Assembly (NCBI RefSeq): GCF_019976755.1
Contig: NZ_AP023441.1
Span: forward strand, 6,321,501 to 6,385,500
Direction: 5' to 3'
Source: Nostoc sp. MS1
GTDB taxonomy: Bacteria; Cyanobacteriota; Cyanobacteriia; Cyanobacteriales; Nostocaceae
DNA length: 64,000 nt
The notes beneath the pieces are model-generated. The model was not told where the DNA came from and searched no databases. It was given only the letters and a program-made list of their open reading frames with translations. The translations under genes were made by a program, and so were the position numbers. Shown piece after piece: positions 1-8,806 of the stretch; the first letter of the stretch is position 1, and each line of letters begins with the position of its first letter.

Positions 1-345
1 CTCCGATTTTATAAAATAATTTAATAACAAGTTTTCATCATATAGATAGAAACCTATCTAGAATAAATTTCTGTCAGTGATTATCTAATTAGTCTCTTTC
101 AACAAGATTTATTCTTGCTTACAAGATTATTAATGCTATCTCCGTATAATAATTAATGGTTTATCAATATTTCACAGTAATATATTTATATATGTTACAT
201 ATATTTACTGACTTATAAATTAAAGATTAGATAAAGACCTAGTAAAACTACGAGTTTCACTTAAATTACCTGCTCAAACATTGATTTTTGCTATCACAGA
301 GTCGGTTCTACTAATATCAAGAAGGTAATTTATGATCAATAGAAC
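1..345. other. AT-rich non-coding stretch at window edge
   Basis: No convincing reading frame. A short inverted repeat (AGATAG/CTATCT, about 46-61) is the only visible structure. The end of the stretch is the leader of the acetyltransferase gene; another ATG at 332 is out of frame with it. Confidence 0.4.
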
Positions 346-798
346 ATGTCTTACAAGTGGCAACGAGACGATTACCACATCAGTACAGATGTCAATCAGC
401 TAGATGTGGGTGTTGTGCATCAGTTCTTAGCTAGTTCATATTGGGCTAAAGATTTGCCTTTAGAAGTTTTACAGCGATCGCTAAAAAATTCCCTTATATT
501 TGGACTATATAAGGAAAATGAGCAGATTGGCTTGGCTCGTGTCATCACAGATTATGCGACCTTTGCCTATATTGCCGATGTGTTTGTTTTAGCTCCTTAT
601 CGTAGGCAAGGTTTAGGTAAGTGGCTAATAGAAACTATTGTTTCCCATCCAGAATTACAAGGGTTACGTCGGTGGTTATTAGCTACAAAAGATGCTCATG
701 AGTTTTACCGTCAATTTGGATTTACTGAACTTAATAATCCTGCTCGTTTTATGGAAAAATGGAACCCTAATATTTATCAACATAACAGAGCAGAGTGA
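346..798 (+). CDS. GNAT family N-acetyltransferase
   Basis: A 150-residue single-domain GNAT protein that should transfer an acetyl group from acetyl-CoA to an unknown amine. The acetyl-CoA motif A is clear: a beta strand (YIADVFVLAPYRRQGLGKWL, about residues 78-97) containing the R-R-Q-G-L-G pyrophosphate loop. The C-terminal part has the usual ATKDAHEFYRQFGF segment, in which the Tyr and Gly-Phe of motif B are typical. Length is normal for the family. It stands alone, convergent with the methyltransferase gene 4 bp away. The substrate cannot be read from the sequence. Confidence 0.85.
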   Translation: MSYKWQRDDYHISTDVNQLDVGVVHQFLASSYWAKDLPLEVLQRSLKNSLIFGLYKENEQIGLARVITDYATFAYIADVFVLAPYRRQGLGKWLIETIVSHPELQGLRRWLLATKDAHEFYRQFGFTELNNPARFMEKWNPNIYQHNRAE

Positions 799-802
799 GA
801 AA

Positions 803-1639
803 TTATATTTTTTTAGCAATGTGAAACGCTGATAAATATGAGACTTGAATAGTGCTACCGCATTGTTTTTCTAATATTTCCTGCAAACCAGTAAACAGAG
901 AATTTTTCTGCTGTGAATCTAATGCTATGTAAGGCGATAAAGTGCTTAATAGCGTTAAATAATCATTAATGGTATATGTGACTTCACAAGGTAACTGTTC
1001 AGACACTAAATATTGAAAACGACCTGAATCAATAACTGCTTGTCCAAACCTTTTGAGTTGTTTTTCTTGAGTTTCTCTCTCTTCATACCTTCCCAAAGCC
1101 GGAGCTTGAGTTTGATAGACTTCATGTAGTGCTTGGTAAACCTCATACTCTGGCTGGGGTGTCATATTCCACAGCAAAATCAAATGGCGATTATCTTTTA
1201 AAGCATCAGCAGCTTTGGAGTAGCCAACCTCTGGGGAAACCCAATGAAATGAAGTAGCGGCTAAAACAGCGTCAAATTTCTCAGGTTCTAGCGGCCATTC
1301 TTCAAATGAGGTATTGATAATTTTTACCTTTGGATAAGGTTGACAGTTGTGTTGTGCTAATTGACTACTTTTTTGACTTGGTTCTAAACAAACCATCGAA
1401 AAGCCTAATTCTGCAAAGGCGGTAGTCGCCGTACCAGGGCCGCATCCTACCTCTAAAATCGTCGCATCTGTTGACAATTGCGCTAACTCTACAGCACGGC
1501 TAATAAGTTGTTGAGGATAGCGCGGTCTAGTCTTGTCGTAAGCATCAGCTACATCGTTATACCAATTCTTTCTTTGCTGCGAAGTGTATTTAGTTGCTAC
1601 TTCGCTATACCAGCTTTTTCTTTGTTCTAAATCTTTCAT
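803..1639 (-). CDS. Class I SAM-dependent methyltransferase
   Basis: Motif I (ILEVGCGPGTA) binds S-adenosylmethionine, and the following strand ending in CLEP and the FDAVLAATSFHWV motif complete a Rossmann methyltransferase of the UbiE/Methyltransf_11 type. The acceptor is unknown. I start it at the ATG at 1639; an in-frame GTG at 1663 would add eight residues. The N-terminus carries a near-perfect tandem duplication (RKSWYSEVATKY then RKNWYNDVADAY) just ahead of the fold. An 11-bp inverted repeat lies upstream. It converges with the GNAT gene. Cytosolic, with no membrane segment seen. Confidence 0.85.
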   Translation of the reverse strand: MKDLEQRKSWYSEVATKYTSQQRKNWYNDVADAYDKTRPRYPQQLISRAVELAQLSTDATILEVGCGPGTATTAFAELGFSMVCLEPSQKSSQLAQHNCQPYPKVKIINTSFEEWPLEPEKFDAVLAATSFHWVSPEVGYSKAADALKDNRHLILLWNMTPQPEYEVYQALHEVYQTQAPALGRYEERETQEKQLKRFGQAVIDSGRFQYLVSEQLPCEVTYTINDYLTLLSTLSPYIALDSQQKNSLFTGLQEILEKQCGSTIQVSYLSAFHIAKKI

Positions 1640-1670
1640 GATCTGTTTAAAAGCTAGTGCCACTACTTAT

Positions 1671-1719
1671 TACACCACAAAAAGCTACATGTAATACGTA
1701 AGAATCTATTTGTGGTGTA
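1671..1719 (-). repeat. 11-bp inverted repeat in methyltransferase leader
   Basis: TACACCACAAA (1671-1681) is perfectly complementary to TTTGTGGTGTA (1709-1719) across a 27-nt loop. It sits in the 5' leader of the methyltransferase gene and could be an operator or an mRNA hairpin. Confidence 0.5.
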
Positions 1720-2184
1720 TGGTTTTATCTTGCAGTATTGAGCTAGAATTTGCACTCAATTTCTCTTTTTCCTTCATGATTAACTAGAACTCCGCCCAAA
1801 GACCGAATAGTTTTAGATACTATCTACCAAAACCATCTGTGGGCAATACTCACTCTACAGATTTTGTCATAAGTAGAGCGGAAGAAATCGTGTTATGTTA
1901 ATTAAAGCTAAGTTTAATTAAATAATCTTGCTGTTTGTGGTTAGAATGAAATAGTAGCTGTTAGTAAACATCATGTCTGTGATGAAAATAAAAGGGTTCA
2001 TCCTTTACATCAATCAGAACTCCTTTATCGACAGCTTAGGGAATCTTTTTGCCTAAATAATGTAAGTTGCTAGTTATAAATTAAAGGGCTGGTAATAGGT
2101 AGTAAGTAAAAATTTCTTCTCACTTAAAAATTACCAATCACCAGTTAACAGTAGAAACTCTAGCCAAATAACTAGCAGCTTGAG
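1720..2184. other. Intergenic region without recognisable gene
   Basis: AT-rich spacer between the methyltransferase leader and the 3' end of the Rrf2 gene. I see only short degenerate repeats (for example attaccaatcaccagttaac near 2131) and no supported reading frame. Confidence 0.4.
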
Positions 2185-2685
2185 TTAAATATAATACATG
2201 GGACTCTGCTGGGCGCGTACTTCTCTTTCTTGGCACAAGTCTTGAAGTGTATAACTTCTGAGAACCTCTATAGAAGCAGCGTTGGCTTGATCCCATATTT
2301 CAAGAACTAGACTTCGTTCAAGAGTCGGAGGGGAAGAAGTTTCTTTTTCCTTGCGCTCACCTTCTACTAAAGTGACAATTTCTAGTAAGGTGATTTGCCA
2401 AGGTTCACGAACTAACACAAAGCCTCCTTTAGAGCCACGTTGACTCTGCACCACACCTGCACGCCGCAGGTTGGTCAAAATTTGTTCTAAATAGCGCTCT
2501 GGTATGGGCTGTTTGGCAGTAATTTCACTCATAGTTAGAGGAACTTTTTTACCGTGGTGGCTTGCTAGTTCCAAGAGTGCGAGCAGCGCATATTCCACTT
2601 TGGATGATAGATCCAAAAGAGCGTAGTTTTGGCTATTCAAGTTTGTACTCTGTATACTACGGTTTAACGATTGATTTAACGCCAT
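2185..2685 (-). CDS. Rrf2 family transcriptional regulator
   Basis: A 166-residue DNA-binding protein. The Rrf2 winged helix begins near residue 27 (LSSKVEYALLALLELA) and contains the recognition region IPERYLEQILTNLRRAGVVQSQRGSKGGFVL with the family's G-x-x-G-G-[FY] wing. The three-cysteine cluster of Fe-S members such as IscR is absent (one Cys, near residue 150), so it resembles the CymR-like sulfur regulators more than IscR. A 26-residue N-terminal extension precedes the usual start. It is divergent from cysE with a 252-bp gap, so control of cysE is a reasonable inference that the sequence does not prove. Confidence 0.85.
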   Translation of the reverse strand: MALNQSLNRSIQSTNLNSQNYALLDLSSKVEYALLALLELASHHGKKVPLTMSEITAKQPIPERYLEQILTNLRRAGVVQSQRGSKGGFVLVREPWQITLLEIVTLVEGERKEKETSSPPTLERSLVLEIWDQANAASIEVLRSYTLQDLCQEREVRAQQSPMYYI

Positions 2686-2821
2686 TTTATGCGAAGTTTA
2701 TTTTTTTTACTGCTGGAATGTGTTAGCATCCCAGTTATCAATATAAAGTTCACAAGTCTATCGACTTACCGTAGATTATCCTACAAAATTCCCTAAATTT
2801 GCTTTATTTTTTTACAAAATA

Positions 2822-2936
2822 TTTGGGGAAGAGGGAAGAGGAAGATGAGGGAGTGGGGAGAGATGGGGAAGATGAGGAAGCAGGGGCGCAGGGGAGAAAA
2901 AACAAACTGTCAACTGTCAACTGACCAATGACACAA
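2822..2936. repeat. Purine-rich and CTGTCAA intergenic repeats
   Basis: A G/A-rich run (ggggaagagggaagaggaag and similar) is followed by an aactgtcaactgtcaactgac block, both common interspersed repeat types in Nostoc-like genomes. It separates the divergent Rrf2 and cysE genes. Confidence 0.5.
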
Positions 2937-2937
2937 T

Positions 2938-3669
2938 ATGCTACTAACTGATTTACGAACTATTTATGAACGTGACCCAGCAGCGCGTAACTGGTTGGAA
3001 ATTTTGTTCTGCTATCCTGGGTTGCAAGCTTTATTGTTCCATCGTTTGGCGCACTGGCTATATAAGAATAATCTGCCATTTATACCCAGACTGCTTTCTC
3101 ATATCAGTCGTTTTTTGACGGGAATTGAAATTCATCCAGGAGCAGTCATTGGTAGAGGGGTGTTTATCGACCACGGAATGGGGGTAGTTATTGGTGAAAC
3201 GGCGATTGTGGGCGATTATGCTTTAATTTATCAAGGTGTGACCTTGGGTGGTACTGGTAAGGAAACTGGTAAGCGCCATCCCACTGTGGGTAGTCATGTG
3301 ATTGTCGGGGCTGGTGCTAAGGTATTAGGAAATATTACGATTGGCGATCGCGTGCGTATTGGTGCAGGTTCAGTAGTGTTACGAGATGTCCCTAGTGATA
3401 CTACTGTAGTAGGGATACCTGGACGGGTAATTCGTGAGAACAACTCAACTACAGATGCTCTAGCTCATGGTAAGGTACGCGATGTAGAAGCAGAAGTCAT
3501 CCGCGCTTTGTTTGAGCGGGTGAAAGCTTTGGAAAAACAACTAGAACACTTAGGAAACCCGTCCTATGATGTCTTATCTTCTTCAGAGGGTGAAGAACTA
3601 ATTCATAGCGAGAATGGTAATAACTCTGATGCTGTGATTGAAGAGTTTCTAGATGGTGCGGGAATATAG
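2938..3669 (+). CDS. cysE: Serine O-acetyltransferase
   Basis: Converts L-serine and acetyl-CoA to O-acetylserine, the first step of cysteine synthesis. The 243-residue protein has the SAT N-terminal helical segment (RDPAARNWLEILFCYPG; FHRLAHWLY) and a left-handed beta helix of hexapeptide repeats (IEIHPGAVIGRGVFIDHGMG, then VIGETAIVGDYALIYQGVTLGGTG). The catalytic histidines are those of IDHGMG and KRHPTVG. The C-terminal tail of about 70 residues is acidic, predicted helical, and longer than in short SATs. It lies next to an Rrf2 regulator, as in sulfur regulons. Feedback inhibition by cysteine is known for the family but is not shown here. Confidence 0.93.
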   Translation: MLLTDLRTIYERDPAARNWLEILFCYPGLQALLFHRLAHWLYKNNLPFIPRLLSHISRFLTGIEIHPGAVIGRGVFIDHGMGVVIGETAIVGDYALIYQGVTLGGTGKETGKRHPTVGSHVIVGAGAKVLGNITIGDRVRIGAGSVVLRDVPSDTTVVGIPGRVIRENNSTTDALAHGKVRDVEAEVIRALFERVKALEKQLEHLGNPSYDVLSSSEGEELIHSENGNNSDAVIEEFLDGAGI

Positions 3670-3843
3670 TTATTGGTCATTAGTTATTAGTCCATAGTCA
3701 TTAGTCCATAATTATTCTCCCTCATCTCCCTCATCTCCCCCATCCCCCCATCTCCAATAATTGTTAACTACCATAACCACAAGTTCTGAGAACCTGATAT
3801 AAATATACTACGGTTAGTTTATCGGGAAGCAGTATTAAATATA

Positions 3844-4434
3844 ATGGTAACTTTATACTCAGGCATCGCTACTTCTCACAGTAAAAATACTAAACAGTAT
3901 TTTACACGGCGGACTTTCTTGCCAGAGCAGCACAACAGTTTATGGAAAATTGAAAGTGGTTTTGTCAGGACTTACACTTATTTAGAAAATGGGACAACTG
4001 TTGCTTTAGGACTGTGGGGGGCTGGAGCTATTGTTGGCCGAAGTTTGTCAAAATTAGAACCATATCAGATGGAGTGCCTCACAAAAGTAGAAGCGACAAT
4101 TTTACCCATCAACGAATGGCATAATTCCACGGAGACTCTGCTGGCGCATATTCAACAAGCAGAAGAATTAATGGTTATTCGTAGCTACAAAAAAGTAGAT
4201 ACCATGCTAATCAAACTATTAGCATGGTTATCTAAAAGATTTGGTGCAGAAGTAGAGAAAGGGCGCTTAATAGATATGCGTCTAACTCACGAAGACTTGG
4301 CGGAAATGTTAGGTTCCACCAGGGTAACAATTACTCGTATCCTGGGACAATTTGAGCAAGAGGGTTTAATTGATAGACTCTCGCTCCATCGTATAGTCCT
4401 GAAAGAAGAGGACATTTGGTACTATGAGATTTAA
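3844..4434 (+). CDS. Crp/Fnr family transcriptional regulator
   Basis: A 196-residue regulator with an N-terminal double-stranded beta-helix sensor region (residues about 15-100) and a C-terminal helix-turn-helix (LTHEDLAEMLGSTRVTITRI, about 150-170), with the S-T-R-V-T-I-T-R recognition helix of the NtcA/Crp class. No four-cysteine Fe-S pattern and no clear cAMP phosphate cassette is seen, so the effector is unknown. It ends 5 bp before the convergent NIL gene. It is shorter than the roughly 223-residue NtcA and is not NtcA itself. Confidence 0.85.
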   Translation: MVTLYSGIATSHSKNTKQYFTRRTFLPEQHNSLWKIESGFVRTYTYLENGTTVALGLWGAGAIVGRSLSKLEPYQMECLTKVEATILPINEWHNSTETLLAHIQQAEELMVIRSYKKVDTMLIKLLAWLSKRFGAEVEKGRLIDMRLTHEDLAEMLGSTRVTITRILGQFEQEGLIDRLSLHRIVLKEEDIWYYEI

Positions 4435-4439
4435 GTAGT

Positions 4440-4778
4440 TTAGTAATGCCAACTATCGCCTTCTACATTCGCCTTACCCTCAATCTTAATATTTAGGGCT
4501 TCTAGGTACGCAAGCCCACTAGATATTTGTTTGATTGTGCCTTGGAGGGTAAGGTCAAAATTTCCTTCTCCACCTGTATTGTCTCCTAACAAGGCTTGAG
4601 TAATGTTAACAACTAAGCCATACATCGAGATGAGTTGAGAAATCACAGGTTCTTTGAGGTAGGTTTTGGGAATATATATTCGCACACGAGTTTGGGTGAT
4701 TTGTTTTTTTTCGTGTATCGAAGGTACGACAGATAATCTTGGGGGAAATTTGTGTGAAAATTGATTTAATACAGCCAT
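4440..4778 (-). CDS. Single NIL-domain protein
   Basis: A 112-residue protein containing one NIL domain (about residues 33-101: IYIPKTYLKEPVISQLISMY then VNITQALLGDNTGGEGNFDL). NIL domains are ferredoxin-like ACT-related folds known from the C-terminus of the methionine transporter ATPase MetN and from some ferredoxins; they are thought to sense small sulfur or amino-acid ligands. It lies 29 bp downstream of a double-NIL gene on the same strand and probably shares its transcript. The ligand is not known. Confidence 0.8.
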   Translation of the reverse strand: MAVLNQFSHKFPPRLSVVPSIHEKKQITQTRVRIYIPKTYLKEPVISQLISMYGLVVNITQALLGDNTGGEGNFDLTLQGTIKQISSGLAYLEALNIKIEGKANVEGDSWHY

Positions 4779-4807
4779 TTTTTAATTAAAATTCAAACAT
4801 TCAAAAA

Positions 4808-5416
4808 TTAATTCAGCCAAATTGGGAAACCGAGTTTTTCTAAATAGGTCAAGCTGGAGTGGAGTTGTTGGATTTTTCCCCACAGTTCTAAGTCAAACCA
4901 GCCATCATTTTTTTGATTTGGTTGTAGTCTAGCACTGATAATATTTACCGTGATTTGATAACGGGAAACTAACTGAGAAATAATAGGTTTTTCGTAATAG
5001 TTTTTTAAAATGCACAGTTGCAGGCGTAGTCGATTGGTTTCTTCCTGAGAAATCTGTTGAGGAAATTTTTCTTGCCATTGACTAGATTCTACTGGCTTGT
5101 GTTCATCATTAGGGTTGAGGAAGGGGTAAGGAATTTGGTTTAATTGGATATGGTTGGCGATCGCAACTTGCACTACATTCACCCCTAATCCTTGCAAGTA
5201 CGATAAGCCATTAGTTACCTGTTGGGGTTCTCCCAGAAGATCCAAATCAAACCAGCCTTCGCTTTCAGTTCCCGATACTAAAGATGCAGCCTTGATGTTC
5301 ACAGTTAACCCATAACGCGAAACTAAACGCGAAATCACAGGTTGTCTATGATACAACTGTGGTACAAGAATGCGGCTATGGACTGGCGCAGGTTTGACCG
5401 ACTGTCTAGAGGACAT
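4808..5416 (-). CDS. Tandem double NIL-domain protein
   Basis: A 202-residue protein with two NIL domains, about residues 15-80 (RILVPQLYHRQPVISRLVSR; GWFDLDLLG) and about 130-200 (CILKNYYEKPIISQLVSRYQ; GWFDLELWG), joined by a polar linker. Both copies keep the pattern P-[VI]-I-S-x-L-V-S-R-Y-x-[IL]-T-V-N-I. There is no Fe-S, ATPase or membrane part. It forms an apparent operon with the single-NIL gene downstream. Ligand-binding or partner-binding is inferred from the fold only. Confidence 0.8.
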   Translation of the reverse strand: MSSRQSVKPAPVHSRILVPQLYHRQPVISRLVSRYGLTVNIKAASLVSGTESEGWFDLDLLGEPQQVTNGLSYLQGLGVNVVQVAIANHIQLNQIPYPFLNPNDEHKPVESSQWQEKFPQQISQEETNRLRLQLCILKNYYEKPIISQLVSRYQITVNIISARLQPNQKNDGWFDLELWGKIQQLHSSLTYLEKLGFPIWLN

Positions 5417-5934
5417 AGCTTTAAATTAAACAAAGTTGGTAATTTACAAATCCAGCTATGGTCAGCATCCTAACTTTAGCCAACCTCATTGGATGCAACT
5501 GTTTAGCCCAAATTGATTGACATATCATCAGGAGTCTCCTTTTTACATTAAATACGGTTTATCTATCGAATTAATGTATTTAAGACCTATGTAAAGGAGA
5601 TTGCCATAAAAAATGCAAAAAAACAACACGTAAATCTACGTAAATAATAAATATATTGCAAATATTATACATACACCCATAGATTGAGGGAGTAAAGTGA
5701 TAAGCATAGCAAAAAGATATGCTTATCTTGTATTGTTAATAGCAGTTTATACATAAGCATCCCATTTAATAAGGGAAATTGTGTGTGTAAACAAGCAATA
5801 GACATTAGGCAACAAGGGAATTAGAGGACTATAGAGTCTATACAAAAATTAAATATAAGTTCTGTATGGCTGTTTTTTAATGACAAAAAATGATTTAATA
5901 AAACTCTTAGAAATTAATCTATAACTACACACAA
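5417..5934. other. Promoter region between NIL genes and ABC importer
   Basis: An AT-rich divergent spacer of 518 bp. A long-range inverted repeat is visible (TCTCCTTT at 5535-5542, with TTAC following, against GTAAAGGAGA at 5591-5600). I looked for the NtcA site GTA-N8-TAC, expected for a nitrogen-regulated importer, and found no good match. Confidence 0.4.
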
Positions 5935-7182
5935 ATGAAAAAAACTTTTGCGTATACCACAGCATTATTATCTAGTTGCACTTTACTACTGACAGCTTGT
6001 GGCGGTGGAACTAGCACAACAACAAATCCGACAAATAACCCTCAAACTAACACAAATACTACAAACGTCGCCACAACGAGCGATACAAATTCTATACCTA
6101 TTGGTGTTGCTGTAGCGCAAACTAGCAATGTAGCCTTATTAGGACAAGAACAAGTAGCAGGAGCTAAAATTGCTGAAAAGTATTTTAACGATAAAGGTGG
6201 AGTTAATGGTACGCCAATTAAGTTAATTTTTCAAGATACGGCTGGTGATGAAGCTGGAACAATTAACGCCTTTCAAACTCTGATAAATAAAGACAAGGTT
6301 GTAGGTATTGTAGGGCCTACTTTATCTCAGCAAGCCTTTAGCGCAGATCCCATTGCTGAAAGGGCTAAAATACCAGTAGTGGGGCCTTCCAATACAGCAA
6401 AAGGTATCCCAGAAATCGGTGATTACATAGCGCGTGTTTCTGCACCCGTTTCTATCGTTGCACCAAATGCAGTCAAAGCTGCTCTTAAGCAAAATCCTAA
6501 CATCAAAAGAGTTGCTGTTTTCTTTGCCCAAAATGATGCTTTTAGTAAATCGGAAACAGAAACATTTCAAAAAACAGTTAAGGATCAAGGATTAGAATTA
6601 GTAACAGTACAAAAGTTTCAAACTACTGATACTGATTTTCAATCTCAAGCTACTAACGCGATTAATTTAAAACCTGATTTAGTAATTATTTCTGGGTTAG
6701 CAGCCGATGGAGGAAACCTAGTCAGACAGTTACGAGAACTGGGTTACAAAGGTATAATAATTGGTGGGAACGGGCTAAATACATCAAATGTCTTTGCTGT
6801 TTGTAAAGCGCTTTGTGATGGTGTGTTAATCGCGCAAGCTTACAGCCCAGAATATACAAATGAGGTAAATACCGCTTTCCGCCAAGCCTACGTTGAACAG
6901 TATAAGAAAGAACCCCCTCAATTTAGCGCTCAAGCTTTCGCCGCCGTACAAGTTTATGTAGAAGCACTCAAAGCTTTAGACAACAAAAACAAAGTTAATA
7001 AAGTACAGTTACCAGAGTTACGAACTCAATTGAACCAACAGTTACTAACAGGTAAATACAGTACACCTCTAGGAGAAATTAGTTTCACACCTGTAGGTGA
7101 AATTGTCCAACAAAACTTTTATGTAGCTCAAATTAAAATGGAAAAAGATGGTAGTCAGGGTAAGTTTACATTTTTAAAGTAG
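5935..7182 (+). CDS. Branched-chain amino-acid-type ABC substrate-binding lipoprotein
   Basis: A 415-residue type I periplasmic binding protein (Peripla_BP_6/LivJ class) that should deliver amino acids to the Liv permease. Residues 1-22 form a lipoprotein signal with lipobox LTAC and Cys22, followed by a Thr/Asn-rich linker (about 25-50). The mature domain starts at IPIGVAVAQTSNVALLGQEQ, with the family motifs GAKIAEKYFNDKGGVNG and VVGIVGPTLSQQAF. It is the first gene of the importer and lies 45 bp upstream of livH. Substrate may be neutral or branched-chain amino acids (NatB-like) or an amide or urea; the sequence alone does not decide. Confidence 0.9.
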   Translation: MKKTFAYTTALLSSCTLLLTACGGGTSTTTNPTNNPQTNTNTTNVATTSDTNSIPIGVAVAQTSNVALLGQEQVAGAKIAEKYFNDKGGVNGTPIKLIFQDTAGDEAGTINAFQTLINKDKVVGIVGPTLSQQAFSADPIAERAKIPVVGPSNTAKGIPEIGDYIARVSAPVSIVAPNAVKAALKQNPNIKRVAVFFAQNDAFSKSETETFQKTVKDQGLELVTVQKFQTTDTDFQSQATNAINLKPDLVIISGLAADGGNLVRQLRELGYKGIIIGGNGLNTSNVFAVCKALCDGVLIAQAYSPEYTNEVNTAFRQAYVEQYKKEPPQFSAQAFAAVQVYVEALKALDNKNKVNKVQLPELRTQLNQQLLTGKYSTPLGEISFTPVGEIVQQNFYVAQIKMEKDGSQGKFTFLK

Positions 7183-7227
7183 GACTGTTGACAGTTGACT
7201 AATGACTATGGACTAATGACTAATTAA

Positions 7228-8172
7228 ATGGAGCTATTTCTACAACAATTATTGAATGGGTTGTCTATTGGCAGCGTTTATGCGATTTTTGCGTTAGGTT
7301 ACACCTTGGTTTATTCCATTTTGGGAATTATTAACTTAGCGCATGGTGCAATTTTTACTGTAGGTGCATATTTTACTTATGCACTCATGGGTGGTACTTT
7401 TGGATTTAATGGTTTGTTAGCTAATGCTAGTCTGCCGATTAAATTACCATTTGCGATCGCTCTAATTCTGGGTAGTGGTTTCGCAGGTTTGCTGGGAGTT
7501 GCAATGGAAAGGGTGGCTTTTCAACCTTTGCGAAAGAAAGGATCTGACCCTTTGCTAACTGTGGTTTCTAGCTTAGGTGTAGCAGTAGTTATTGTGAACC
7601 TAATCCAATATTTAGTAGGCGCAGAAAGTTACACATTCCCAGCCGATACTTTTGGTAATTTACCCCCAGCAATTAACTTCGGCACACAAGAACAACCCAT
7701 CCCTATTCGTAGTGTACAGGTGATGATTTTTACTGTGTCCGTGATAATTGTAGCAATTCTCACCTTTTTTATTAACCGCACTAAATACGGTAAGGCAATT
7801 CAGGCGATCGCAGAAGATGCCACTACTGCTAGTTTATTGGGTATTAATAGCGATCGCTTTATTGTCTTAACTTTCTTCATTAGCAGCTTCCTCGCTGGCT
7901 TGGCGGGTACATTAGTCGCCTCTAGTGTGAGTATTGCTGGCCCCTATTTTGGTATCGGCTTCGGGTTGCGGGGTTTAGCAGTAATTGTTTTGGGTGGTTT
8001 GGGTAGCATTCCCGGCGCAGTCTTAGGGGGTTTACTCATCGGTATAGTCGAGGCGCTAGTCCCTTCCGATTATTCTGGGTATAAAGATGCTGTAGCTTTT
8101 GGCATTTTATTTATCATGCTATTAGTTAGACCCCAAGGTTTACTAGGTCGTCGGTTTATTCAGAAGGTATAG
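7228..8172 (+). CDS. livH: Branched-chain amino-acid ABC permease LivH
   Basis: A 314-residue inner-membrane permease with about eight hydrophobic segments. The N-terminus (LLNGLSIGSVYAIFALGYTL then YSILGIINLAHGAIFTVGAY) is the LivH signature. The cytoplasmic EAA-like loop that contacts the ATPase is KAIQAIAEDATTASLLGIN. Length is normal. Its leader contains TGACTAA-type repeats (about 7195-7226). A foreign Uma2 gene separates it from its usual partner livM. Confidence 0.92.
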   Translation: MELFLQQLLNGLSIGSVYAIFALGYTLVYSILGIINLAHGAIFTVGAYFTYALMGGTFGFNGLLANASLPIKLPFAIALILGSGFAGLLGVAMERVAFQPLRKKGSDPLLTVVSSLGVAVVIVNLIQYLVGAESYTFPADTFGNLPPAINFGTQEQPIPIRSVQVMIFTVSVIIVAILTFFINRTKYGKAIQAIAEDATTASLLGINSDRFIVLTFFISSFLAGLAGTLVASSVSIAGPYFGIGFGLRGLAVIVLGGLGSIPGAVLGGLLIGIVEALVPSDYSGYKDAVAFGILFIMLLVRPQGLLGRRFIQKV

Positions 8173-8183
8173 ACTATAAAACC

Positions 8184-8786
8184 ATGACAGCAATTACAAA
8201 ACCAAAACTAACCTTTGATCAGTTTCTTGAAAAATGCCCAGAGAAAGGATTTTATGAGTTAGTAAATGGGGAAATTGTAGAAGTGCGTTCAACCAGAAAT
8301 CATGATGATGTTGCTAATTTTATTTTGTTTGCTTTTAATGATGAAATTAGGCGGCTAAATCTGAATTATATAGTTAACAATACAGCAGTTTTTAGAACTA
8401 AAACTGCTGAGGGTATTGAACAAGGACGCAAACCTGATGCGAGTGTAATAGATAAAGATGTATGGCGTGCTAATCGTTCGGCTTATTCCGCACTTGAAGA
8501 ACCGATTCAGTTAGCGGTAGAAGTGACATCAACCAATTGGGAAGATGATTATATTGACAAGTTAGATGAATACGAAAGATTAGGTATTCCTGAGTATTGG
8601 ATTGTGGATTATTTAGCAATTGGGGATAGAAAATATTTAGGTACACCGAAAGAACCAATTGTATTTGTCTATTTACTAAATACAAATGGTAAATATGAAC
8701 GCACATCTTTTAAAAGTTCTGAGCGCATTATATCAAGAACTTTTCCTGAACTAAAGCTTACAGCAGAACAGGTGTTAACAGCTTAA
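8184..8786 (+). CDS. Uma2 family PD-(D/E)XK nuclease-like protein
   Basis: A 200-residue Uma2 (DUF820) protein. The restriction-endonuclease-like core is visible: N-terminal E-K-G-F-Y-E-L-V-N-G-E-I-V-E-V, then RKPDASVID, then LAVEVTS, and KLDEYERLGIPEYWIVD. The Asp of PDAS and the Glu of AVEV would be the metal ligands. The family is massively expanded in cyanobacteria and its role is still unknown. It starts 11 bp after livH and stops 20 bp before livM, so it is embedded in the importer operon and probably co-transcribed. Nothing suggests a transport function. Confidence 0.88.
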   Translation: MTAITKPKLTFDQFLEKCPEKGFYELVNGEIVEVRSTRNHDDVANFILFAFNDEIRRLNLNYIVNNTAVFRTKTAEGIEQGRKPDASVIDKDVWRANRSAYSALEEPIQLAVEVTSTNWEDDYIDKLDEYERLGIPEYWIVDYLAIGDRKYLGTPKEPIVFVYLLNTNGKYERTSFKSSERIISRTFPELKLTAEQVLTA

Positions 8787-8806
8787 AATTTCCTAAGCAA
8801 TTCAAA

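Noticed and set aside
5417..5934. NtcA binding site for nitrogen control of the amino-acid importer
   Set aside because: No GTA-N8-TAC with a suitably spaced -10 box was found; GTA-N4-TAC near 5630 does not fit.
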